Shown: in pieces, positions 24,901 through 33,522 of the stretch
How positions within the stretch are numbered: the stretch's first letter is position 1
Layout: each line of letters begins with the position of its first letter
Origin: Diphasiastrum complanatum
Lineage: Eukaryota > Streptophyta > Lycopodiopsida > Lycopodiales > Lycopodiaceae
Length of the DNA stretch: 64,000 nt
Assembly (NCBI GenBank): GCA_029204225.1
Contig: CM055092.1
Span: 73,942,857-74,006,856 of the forward strand
Reading direction: 5' to 3'
Notes under the pieces: generated by a model
The model's database searches: none
Seen by the model: the letters and a program-made list of their open reading frames with translations, nothing else
Told to the model about the DNA's origin: nothing
Position numbers and translations under genes: made by a program

Positions 24901-27900
24901 CATTGTACAAGGCCAAGTCCTTGTGGTTCTTATTTCATGGAAAAGAAAGGATAAGTGAAGGTGGTATTCATTCTATTCTACTCACCTATGGGTCTCTTTC
25001 TTTGGTTGATGTTGTATCTTGCTTAGTTGAGATTTGTTCATCTCAAAGATCAAATAAGACTATTCTAGTTTTGAATAAAGTCTTATGCATGTAGTTTTGT
25101 ACATGGCTAGTTGAGAAATTGTCATTTGGAGAAAGTAGGTAGAAGTTAAGTGCAATCTGTGCATGCAAGCAGTTAGGTGTCAAGATAATAGTAGTTTGCA
25201 CTTGAATAGGTGTAGGATATGCATTGAATGCAAGGAGTACCACAAATTTTGGCTCTCCTATATATGTACATATCACTCTCATTCATTTCTAATGAAGAAT
25301 CAAGCGTTGATAATGTCATAATGTCGAATTTGGATCTCATTCTATGTTGCATGTAATTGTACTCTCTCTCTCTAACTCGGATTTTGTGTCTTCTTCATAC
25401 ATGATCAAGCTTGTGTACTTTCCCTATTTGTGAGGAATTAATGTAGCTTTGATCTGTAGCATTCTAGATTGTGCTCTAGCAGTAGATCTATTGATAAATT
25501 GCAAGATTGCTCTGCAGGTGATCTGTGTGCCACCACAAAGCATGGTAAGATCATTCACACATTCTTGTGGTTTCCCACACGTGTGAATTTGCTAGATTTT
25601 CATCAAAGCCTATGTGGCAACCTACAACATGCTTGCATGGCAGACATGAGGCCTGTCATGCCTATGTGGTCTGCCATGCAAGCCTATGGTAGGCCTACAT
25701 GGCTGTAGTGTGTTGTGTTATGTTTCATTCCAATAGTCACTTCAAAAGTTCAAGCTTAAGATGCTTGGATAACAATTCCTAAGCAACATAGACCTACATA
25801 GCTTTTCTTTTACAAGTTAAAGTATCATAATGTCTAGCTAATAAAGTTCTCATCATTGATCTTAAGACAAGTAACTTCCAACTTATTGAAGTGATAGGGA
25901 TCTTAGAGAAAAGATAAATATTCTACACACTAGCAATCTACCCAAATACGAGATTGAGTATTGGCATTGTAGTTCAAAAAGGCAATCATTTATAATACAA
26001 AGCTCTTTTTCAATGCCCTTAATATAAAACTATATTGTACAGTGTTATGTTTAAGATAGTACCCAAACATACCCAAAAAAAAGAGGAGCAATACCATCAA
26101 TTTCCAAGTCCACAAAGGAAGTCATGGACCATCATAAACATCATGCACATCATTGAGAAAATGCTTCAACATTATTATTCATGGATCACTAAGAATAAAA
26201 AGTCAAAGTCAAACACAATGGGGCTAAGGATGTGAACTTTTGCCATAAAACAATTTTAAGAATTGCAAATGTATCCTTTGCAATCTAACACAACAAACAT
26301 ACCAAGCAAACATTGAGAAGCACACTTCAAATCTTAAACTGATAGCACATTAAGGGGAACAAACTAACCCGTTTTGATTCCTTGTGAACCACTCGAACTT
26401 CCTTGTAGCCAATAAATGGACGAAAGATGTCTTGAAAAAAAACGTTAAGTTCTTTGATAACTCTCTAAGACTCCACTGGTATTTTATGATATTCAGAACA
26501 TACAAAAAATCAGAGAGGAGATGGGCATATGAGAAGTGCTAGAAAAATCCAGAAGCTATAAGATAGGATACGTGCTGCCTCTCTTGCGGAGCAATCGGCA
26601 GGCAAACCATCGACAAAAAGAGTGGATGATGCATCATTTGGGAGGATGTTTGCAGCACTTCGTACACTTTCTGACTTCAAAGTTGCATCTTTCATACCCA
26701 AAGTTGGAGCTCTTCCACCAAAACCAGCATCATAAGCTGCCAAGCGTGTAGATAAGGCATGGTCATCTAGTGCACCAAAGCCAGCCCCTCCAATTCCTGG
26801 AAAGCTCATGCCCAAACCAGCAGCAGGACTAATGCCCATATTAGATGGAAAGCCTCCTCCCCCATATGGAAGCTGCAAGTACATGCATCAACTTCAGTAC
26901 AATTGTTTTCAAGAATCATTCAAATAAATAGGTATATGCCTTCAACACTGGAAGCATGTCATCGCCTGGAGGATGTAGCAAACAATGAATACCATATCTC
27001 CAACCAAAAAATGCTGTTTCCAAACTTTAGCATTTGAAACCTAATGCTAGTGTAAGCTAGTGTAAGCAACTTATACATGCTGCCGCATGAGCGATGAATG
27101 TGAAAATAGTGATCAACAGTCCAATGAAACTTGCTTGATAGATGCAGGCATGAATAAACACCCTGCAATTATACTTGAAGTATCTGGCCTACCTTGTGTA
27201 CCAATGCAGAGGATCCACAAAACAAGATTCAGTTAAAAAGAAGGATGTAGTGTGGCTAGTGAAACCAACTCCAGAAACATGCGAAAACTGCCAACTTTTT
27301 TCTGGATTAAGCTGAATTCATATTTTGGAAATCCATCTATGATTATATGGAAAAGTTTAAAAGTTGACAGATCACGAGACAATATACTTCTAACCTATAA
27401 AAAATTCCAACATAGACTAAACCTTCATACCCCATTTCTAGCAAATTCAGAGGCTCTCAATGTGGCGAAATCTCTCAAAATAAGTCCTGAGCTTTGATCA
27501 TCGTAGCCTCTACCAATATCAAGCAATCCACCTCTGGAAGAGCCATATCCTTCCCTGGAAGGTGCTAGCTCATCTGTCAAACCAACAAATATACTTTTCT
27601 TAAAAATCTGAAATATTCCATTCAGAAATCAGCAACAAGATATCATCATCTCTTGTAACTTTTACTGTGGCCATACGTTAACTGAAGTGCAGTAGTAGTG
27701 AGTGAGCATGCATCAACAGTCAGATTAATATATTGGCATCAGCAAAAACACTGCATAAGGACTTAGCTGACCAAGAGGAGCTTCCGGAAACGTATAGAAA
27801 CTTTTTTAACATGGAACTGCAAACCCTCAAAAAGTAGATATCATGTGAAACTAACCAAAATCTCGCCGCCGTTTGGCAGGAGAGCGCCGGCTGCCTGTGA

Positions 27901-27910
27901 AGTCACCCAT
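15517..27910 (-). CDS. single-RRM nuclear-speckle-type RNA-binding protein (6 coding exons, 264 aa)
   Basis: Exons on the minus strand: 27910-27856, 27573-27431, 26872-26572, 26430-26369, 16290-16209 and 15668-15517. All introns are GT-AG and all junctions keep phase, giving 264 residues ending RGRDRRR-stop. Residues 8-16 (RRSPAKRRR) look like a nuclear localisation signal, and residues ~67-130 are Gly-rich. One RRM covers ~149-232, with RNP2 LFVDGL (151-156), HIFRPFIGYKEVR (from 167) and the RNP1-like VVLCFVEF (193-200). The tail has RS/RGRD repeats (ERSPARGRDRSP). The LPxDAS-TLFVDGLP and AHIFRPF blocks match the plant NSR/RBP1 family (Arabidopsis NSRa/b, Medicago RBP1), which acts in nuclear speckles in splicing regulation; that role is by homology. 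The start is the first ATG after a 5' UTR splice. It appears intact. Confidence 0.88.
16606..16687 (+). repeat. 54-bp spaced duplication
   Basis: ACCCAAGGTAGGTAGGTG and its flank (CTACATAAGT) occur twice, starting at 16606 and 16660, inside intron 5. Confidence 0.85.
16816..16919 (+). repeat. two (GA)n microsatellites
   Basis: GA arrays at about 16816-16847 and 16888-16919, separated by 40 bp. Confidence 0.95.
18216..18281 (+). repeat. (CT)n microsatellite, 66 bp
   Basis: An uninterrupted CT array at the same point of the duplicated module as the array at 18831. Confidence 0.97.
18831..18901 (+). repeat. (CT)n microsatellite, 71 bp
   Basis: An uninterrupted CT array in the second copy of the duplicated block. 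Confidence 0.97.
19201..20228. other. intron 5 sequence with one exon-like stretch
   Basis: Mostly AT-rich, with short repeats such as CACCTTGCCCTCAA. On the + strand 19879-20043 is open (VDHSALAIQRSSLKFEKII..., HRWIARDIANF) and ends in TAA. It has protein-like composition but no family I recognise, and it could belong with the ORF at 20262. Confidence 0.35.
20262..20909 (+). pseudogene. hypothetical protein with a repeated TPExVRGNPxYxTLExES motif (decayed)
   Basis: A 215-residue open frame lies on the strand opposite to the RRM gene, inside its intron 5. It begins MDTPECVRGNPSYITLEGES followed by a basic helical stretch (ARRKRLHRKRQAVRRAL). The same motif recurs at ~20511-20560 in another frame (TPEHVRGNPMYRTLELES), so a frameshift lies between the copies and the second half of the open frame is out of phase. 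A TTTTTGCAG acceptor-like site sits at ~20222-20230. The repeated basic motif faintly recalls Arg-rich N-terminal repeats of some Helitron proteins, but I cannot support that. The last ~35 codons overlap a repeat shared with 25650. Confidence 0.35.
20813..20852 (+). repeat. 40-bp repeat, copy 1 (flanking C1)
   Basis: GCCTATGTGGTCTGCCATGC... TAGGCCTACATGG, nearly identical to 25654-25693 on the other side of copia C1. Nearby are degenerate AAGCCTAYGTGGCA copies, and C1 inserted into one of them. Confidence 0.8.
20993..21851 (+). repeat. 5' LTR of C1 (859 bp)
   Basis: Starts TGTT and ends TCATCA. The last 520 bp match 25085-25605 closely. The end of the LTR contains a palindromic CACACGTGTAAA-type sequence, also seen in degenerate form in the C2 LTR. 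Confidence 0.92.
21852..21864 (+). other. primer-binding site of C1 (tRNA-iMet)
   Basis: TGGTATCAGAGCC immediately follows the 5' LTR. It is complementary to the 3' end of initiator tRNA-Met, the usual copia primer. Confidence 0.95.
22950..25084 (+). pseudogene. C1 gag-pol remnant
   Basis: The gag starts at ATG 22950 and reads through frameshifts: a UBN2/copia-type gag (IWKDRIESLL region, ISNEMLREIGSCTSAKQTWETI) up to about 23600. The CCHC zinc knuckle expected here, present in C2 (CFFCRKKGHYAYNC), is missing. The protease active site is kept (WYIDSGAS at ~23811). The GAG-pre-integrase block (EEVWHRRLHVTNF) is recognisable, but the integrase core is replaced by short unmatched sequence, and from ~24530 only the post-core block (VFLEGKKDGDPSLW, STKEGYKDF) remains. 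There is no RT. The longest open frame is 23235-24515. Confidence 0.85.
25085..25605 (+). repeat. 3' LTR of C1, 5'-truncated (521 bp)
   Basis: Matches 21332-21851. The first ~338 bp of the LTR and any polypurine tract are absent, so pol sequence is joined directly to the middle of the LTR. Confidence 0.92.
25606..26368. other. intron 5 sequence between C1 and exon 4
   Basis: Contains the second copy of the flanking repeat (25654-25693), then AT-rich sequence with no coding motif up to the splice donor. Confidence 0.6.
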
Positions 27911-29180
27911 TCTTATCTTCTCTACCTGCCAATGAGAGAAAGCAGGTTCAAAAAACGTTTTGAAAATTTTAAAAGATATGGCAAAGTCAAGTAATAGTAA
28001 CGGCATAACAACAGAATATGCAACAATATTGCAAACAGCTTAGGAGAAAGAGAGAACCAGGAAATCATATCGAATGCTATAAAGGGGCATGTAAGTAGCG
28101 TGCTGGCATTGCCAAGAAAATATAAAGCATTTGGGTTTCATACAGATGAGCGACGGAGCTCGATATACTAAAGAACAATTAGTGTGAGAATAAAAAAGGT
28201 TTCTAATTTGGACGTTCCTACTTACAAGATACACAAAATCTCGAAAAATGGGTGTAAAGGTTCAACTGAGCAGTCCTTGTAAGAAAATGGAGGAAAGAAG
28301 ATGGAGCAACGTAACATAAAGCTGCAAGCAAGGGGAGATAAAGGGAAGGCAAATCAGGTAGTTATCTTTATGTGAATGTTTTTAGTAGTTCTTGTGTATT
28401 AAATGGCGTAAAGAAGATAGAAACAGAACTCTCTCGCAGAAAAGCAATAATATTACACTGGAAAGGATGGTCACCTTTCCAACGAAAACTTCATGAAACA
28501 AATACAAATATTTGTATTAGTTCTTGAACATCAAAGGGTTATGCATAAAGAATAAATATACATTTCTCGTAGAAAAGCCATAATACTGCACTGGAGAGAA
28601 TGCTCACCTTTCCAACTAAAACGTTGTGAAACAGACACAAATGTTTTCATTAATTCTTCAGCAATAAATGCCATAGAAATTTCATGTAGAAAAATCATAA
28701 TATTACAGTGCAAAGGATGGTCAAGAAACGGATACAAATGTTTTTATCAGTTTTTGAGCTTTCGATGGCATAGAAATAGAACTTTCTTGTAGAAAAGCCA
28801 TAATATAACACTGAATTCAGCTTTCCAACGAAAACCTCTTGAAACAGAAACAGTAGTTTTTATTAATTCTTTAGTATTGAATAGCGAAAGAGAATAGACA
28901 ACAGAAGTTTCTCGTAGGAAAGCCGTGATATTACACTGGAAAGGAGGGTCAGGTTTCCAACCAGCACGTCATAAAACAGATAAAAATGTTTCTATTTGTT
29001 CTTAAGCATTGAATGGCATAAAACACATAGACAAAGAACTTTCCCGTAGAAAAGTCATGATATTACACTGCAAAGGATGGTCAGTTCTCCAACGGAAAGA
29101 TCATTAAAAGGATACAAAAATTCAACGAAAAGCAAAGAGCATAGATGCAGATACACACAATGCACACATGCTTGCTTACC
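27911..29180 (-). other. 5' UTR exons and leader intron of the RRM gene
   Basis: The acceptor ...TTGGCAG is at 27926, leaving 15 nt of UTR (27925-27911) before ATG. A matching donor CAG|GTAAGC lies at 29180/29179, giving a 1254-bp leader intron (27926-29179). The first exon would be the GC-richer sequence upstream of 29180. Its 5' limit is not visible, and the promoter probably lies within 29200-29400. Confidence 0.6.
28400..29125 (-). repeat. ~101-131-bp tandem repeat, about six diverged copies
   Basis: The anchor TTCTCGTAGAAAAGCCATAA and its variants begin near 28432, 28563, 28681, 28782, 28909 and 29040. Each is followed by TATTACACTGGAAAGGATGG, TCACCTTTCCAACGAAAAC and GAAACAGATACAAATGTTTT. 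The spacing is 131, 118, 101, 127 and 131 bp. A partial unit precedes the first. The array fills much of the leader intron of the RRM gene. Confidence 0.9.
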
Positions 29181-29859
29181 TGCAAGAACGGAAACCGTGC
29201 TCCGACTTGGATCGAGCGCAGATATGATCGTTATGATGTAACTAACTGCTGTCGCTAAGAAATGTAAAGAAAATGCTGACTTAGGGCAGCGTGAGAGCTC
29301 GCTTTTGATTATGTTCCCGTTCACACCGTGGACACACTTTAGGAGTCCGAAAGAACTGGTTCATTGGTATTAGCTCTCGAGTGGAAGTTCATTGATATTT
29401 CCTCTCACATTGGAAATTCTGGAGGTGACACGTTCGAAATGTACAGATTATTAACTCTTAACACGGAGACGATGCTCGACCATGGATGTAAAGAATAGTT
29501 AGCTATCGGTGCAGTCGTTCAACTGTAAGGGTTGTTGACCATAGTCCCAAGGCCTTATTGAGGCATGTGTTGTTCGATGGTGAAAGCAAGAACTATTAAA
29601 TGGATGTTTTTCGTGGGCTAATTTTGAGATAAATATGTCATGGGTGTGACTAGGCAAAGCTCATGTGTCTAGTCTCAAGGGGCGTGAGACTTGAAGGGGA
29701 CGTCTCTATATTAGCATGTTAGTTTGACGTGTGCTTGTTTGGACATGAATAATGCTCAATTACTTGATTTGATTCACGTGATTTGAACTAATTGGAAGTC
29801 AAAAAAGACTATTTTTTTTTTTTCACATATCACATACCTAAGAACAGTTCTCCAATGAC
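29181..29859. other. region upstream of the RRM gene
   Basis: Presumed first exon and promoter of the minus-strand RRM gene near 29181-29400, then unassigned sequence. I see no clear TATA box in the minus orientation. Confidence 0.4.
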
Positions 29860-31150
29860 TCACAAGGAACTAGTTGCCTATACATGAAAAGTAAGAAGTT
29901 TGAGTTTGTGGTAGAGGAACTGGACTTCCTTGGACACGTCATGGGATATGGAAGAATTTGAATAGATCCGAAGAAAATCAAGGCCATTATGGATTGTTTG
30001 ATACCTAAGAGAGTTTATAAATAAAGTCCTTCCTAGATGCAGATTCTACGAGAGATTCATTGAAGCCTTCAGCAGATATGTGGCTTCGTTGTTGAATCAA
30101 ACAAAAACTCAACTAAAGATGACATGGACATTGGAATGTCAGAAGTCATTCAAGAACTCAAACAATGAATCACCCATGAACACAAACAATGAATCTGCCT
30201 GACTTTGACAAAAAGTTTAGTGTATGAAACCTTGCTAGTGGAGTCATGCTAATGCAGGAAGGTAAACCAGTGGCATGATTGTCTAAAATATCGAGTGACA
30301 TGGAGCATCAATGGCTAACTCATAAGAAAGAAATGTGGGCAGTGGTTCAGGCAATCGAACATTGGAGGCAAAATGTCGCAATAAAGCCCTTCAAGCCTTT
30401 GCTACCACTATATCATTGAAATATTTCGCAACTCAAGGCATGCTCACGTCAAAGCAAATGTGATGGCAAAATTATCTATCTAAATTTAGCATAGACATCA
30501 TACATATAGTAGGGAAGAACAACGTGGTTGCATATGCATTGAGTAGACAAGAGCACTTGACGACAATTGTGGCAACCAAGACTACTACAAGAAATTACAA
30601 ACTTTTATGTAGTTGATCCCTTGTCAACACAATTGATGGTAGATTTCTACCTAGGAAAATTGTTAAAATAGTCCACTTGGAAAGATCAAGCAATTGTTTA
30701 GTTTACAAACAGTGGAGAGTTCATGTTCCAGGTTATAGCAGCTTAACGAAGAAAACCTTATCACAATATATTCATCATTGGACATCCAATGGTGTATCGC
30801 ATTACGAACTTCTCAAGAGAAGCTTCTATTAGCCTGACATGTAGGCGGATCATAAGTTTATGTACAAAGTTGTCATGTATTCTCCAACATATAGGTAACT
30901 TGATGAGCCAGTAGTGATCCTGTAGTGGCGAATTTGGTTGGTTCATTTTCTTGGTGTTTTTGTGCTCTCATTTGTTAAAAGATTCTTGTGAAGATTCTTC
31001 TAACGGATTCTTGATGTCAAAAGAGCCTAATGGATATCAAGTGAAGGAATCGAACCACCAAACTACATTAAGGAGCATCGACAAGTAAAAGTAACCATTG
31101 AAGGAGTTCCAGAACCCAGATTTCCCGGGAACGCCAATATCAGAAGGTCG
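29860..31150 (+). pseudogene. decayed Ty3/gypsy (chromovirus-like) RT-RNase H-integrase remnant
   Basis: The end of reverse transcriptase is readable at ~29884-30005 (KKFEFVVEELDFLGHVMG, then IDPKKIKAIMDC). RNase H is at ~30232-30366 (SGVMLMQEGKPVA, HKKEMWAVVQAIEHWR) and 30477-30560 (SKFSIDIIHIVGKNNVVA, ALSRQ). A zinc-finger/integrase start is at ~30790-30890 (YELLKRSFY-stop-PDM, where Trp is normal). Many stops and frameshifts are present. The LDFLGHV, KEM and ALSR wording is closer to chromoviruses than to the Tat/Athila-like G1-G3. Sequence from 30960 to 31150 may be its 3' part but is unreadable. Confidence 0.8.
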
Positions 31151-31511
31151 ACAAGTCACGGACCCCAGCCAATGAGTGAAGACAAAGCCTACCAACATAT
31201 CTTACGGCGGTGGGAACAAAAACATGGTTGAGTCGGCATAATGACTTGGATCTATTTGTAAAATAATGTCAGACACCCTTAGAAGGTGCACCGCACTCGT
31301 AAGCCAATGGCGCAATAAGTAGAAATAGATTTGTGCTCCAATGGGCCAAAAATAAGAAAGGACCCAAGGTAGTTAAAAATGCAATTTGGTTATAACTTTT
31401 AAATAGGCAAGTTCTTATGGCACATGGTTTTTGGGTGAACCAAAAATCCTAACCCTGGTTTTGTCAATAAGTAGGGATGTGACACCATTTTTTATTCAAT
31501 TTTTGTTGTTA

Positions 31512-31641
<130 letters not shown>

Positions 31642-31649
31642 CATCCTCC

Positions 31650-32737
31650 TCCATTTTTCTTACTTTGTGAAGCCCTCCTATTTTGCTATTGTATGATTGT
31701 TTGTGGATGAATGAATGCTTGAATGTTATTGTTTAATCATGCTATCACATTCTAGAATGATCATTAGCTCATGCTTTCATCCATCAATCCACAAAATCAC
31801 ACATTTGCAAAATAGATGTTAGAAATCTATTTGGAGAGATCATTATATTAGGTAGGATTTCCTTCCATTGCTACCTTCCCTTGAGAAAATAAGCCTCAAG
31901 AGTGATAGAATTAAGCATCTGTTGGAAGTAAATCTAATTTGCGAATGTTTGGCTAGATCTACTCACGATGTGGTGTAGTATAGAGAGGATTGTCCACTTT
32001 CTAAGTTTCTACCAAGCTTAAAACGGAGTGCGGAAATAGAAAACAATGATGAAAGCACTAAGGCTTACCCAACTAGTGCTCGAAATAGAAATGAAACTAA
32101 CTAAGATGACAAAATACAAAACCTTACGAAGGCTTACCCAACTAGCAAGGTGATTAAACTAAATCCTAGATTAACACCCAAAGGAAATTAGAATGGAAGA
32201 TTGCAACTAACTAATAATCAATCAACAAATACATGCCACAATACAAACCAATTAGAAGGAGGCAAGAGGAAGCCTGAGCACCTTCCCTCAAGCTATGCAC
32301 CTTCCCAAAGGGAACACAAATGAAATAGAGAGATAATCTCAAAAATAGATAATTTGATAGCTTAATCTCAAAAGTGCTATTTTCAAGGCAAATACCTCTC
32401 CTTTTATGGCAAGGAGGGTCTTCCATAAGTATCCACTAACTTATGGGACTAATCTATTTCTAGCCTTTCTAGAACTTCTAACTTAGGATTTAGAACTTCA
32501 AAACTTCTTAACTTAGAAAAACTTAACACAAAATATTTCTAATCTTAAGTTTCCTAAGTCCAAGTTCTAAATCTAAGTTTAAGCTATTTTATTATTATTT
32601 AAGCTTCTACTCATGGGCTTACAAACACATGCCATGGCAGAATTTTATTAACAAACACTCGTATGTGGACTTACAAAACACATGCCACGGAGTTTTATTT
32701 TTTATTTTATTTTTCTATGTTAGCACAGATGCTAACA
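31650..32737 (-). repeat. 3' LTR of gypsy element G2 (left end uncertain)
   Basis: On the minus strand a polypurine tract AAGAAGGAGGGGGATAA (32754-32738) is followed by TGTTAGCATC at 32737, the standard start of a 3' LTR. A TATA-like CCATAAAAGG lies ~330 bp further. I cannot place the end; the (GA)n array at 31639 bounds it. Apart from TGTTAGC its sequence does not resemble the LTR-derived segment at the other end of G2 (46334-47164). Confidence 0.6.
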
Positions 32738-32754
32738 TTATCCCCCTCCTTCTT

Positions 32755-33033
32755 GGACTGGCGGTCCCACACCAATCGAAGCCTTTTCATCCTGGACCTT
32801 TTGAGCTTCCTAGAGGCATGTTTGTTGTTGGTAGATCTAATAGATTTTATTGCCAATGCCTTCCATCATTTGCCAACACAATCTATTGAGGAAGGGTAGT
32901 TGTTTGTAGTAATACAACATGCCTTTCAGGAAGCTGTGGATCTTCTCGAGTTCCACCATATCGACGTGCAACGCGAAAGTGAGGGCGGCACGGTAATAAA
33001 GATGGGCCACATTGATGTGATCTGTTCTGTATG
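32755..33033 (-). pseudogene. G2 post-integrase ORF, end of domain B (after N1 insertion)
   Basis: On the minus strand the frame reads TDHINVAHLYYRAALTF then HVDMVELEKI, matching G1 (EDHEMMARLYYRTAFM, TMVEDWQEM). The AHLYYRAA motif is at 33007-32984. It is the continuation of the frame interrupted at 40213 by element N1. The ORF runs toward the polypurine tract of the G2 LTR. Confidence 0.75.
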
Positions 33034-33522
33034 TATAAGGATCACCTTATGAAGATCTGACTAGATCATATTGCAAAACAACCAAAAGGACACCTGTGGA
33101 GCAAAACCACCCATCCAAACCTAGATCCCTCATGGAGTTTCCTTCTGGACCTAGCCCCCAAGCCATAGTGAAGAACACAAGAGAGAGAGGAGAAACTGTC
33201 TCAAGAATCTAAATTCACAATAGGAGGATGGGCAAGTTTCCAATGGACATATTCTCCTCAAGAGAGAGAGAGAATATTTCCCCTAGGATCTCCATGCAAC
33301 CTATAGTGAGCTACTGACCTCCTATTCTTGCATTAAAGCAGCCTTCACCATGCATGTGCTCCTATGTCCAATTATAGGTCTGGGCCCTCATATGATTATT
33401 AATTACTTGATATGACCACGTCCGAAATGACGTAGCATAACTAATAATCACATACATCTGGAGTGACCGGCTATCCACGTCAGGAACTAATATGATTCCC
33501 TTCTACAGGACATGGACATAAC
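33034..33522 (-). repeat. 3' LTR of N1 (489 bp)
   Basis: Starts TGTTATGTCCATGTCC on the minus strand and ends CCTTATA. It matches 39730-40212 closely apart from scattered substitutions and small indels. Confidence 0.92.

Larger units (their letters stand above)
20993..25605 (+). mobile_element. Ty1/copia LTR retrotransposon C1 (internally deleted)
   Basis: Bounded by TGTTAAAAATTG at 20993 and TTTTCATCA at 25605. It is flanked by the perfect 5-bp target duplication AAGCC (20988-20992 and 25606-25610). The 5' LTR is 20993-21851. The primer-binding site directly follows. The 3' LTR keeps only its last ~520 bp (25085-25605). gag and a decayed protease/integrase fragment remain; the integrase core, RT and RNase H are missing. 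At 4.6 kb it is shorter than an intact element would be. It lies inside intron 5 of the RRM gene, in the opposite orientation. Confidence 0.93.
16291..26368 (-). other. 10,078-bp intron 5 of the RRM gene, splitting the RRM
   Basis: Donor CGG|GTTAGT at 26369/26368 and acceptor GTGCAG|GTGG at 16291/16290. Joining gives KESKR-VDGEKVVLCFVEF, as expected between beta-2 and beta-3 of the RRM. The other coding introns are 141-558 bp. The intron contains copia element C1, GA/CT arrays, a duplicated CT-rich block and a decayed hypothetical gene. Confidence 0.85.
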
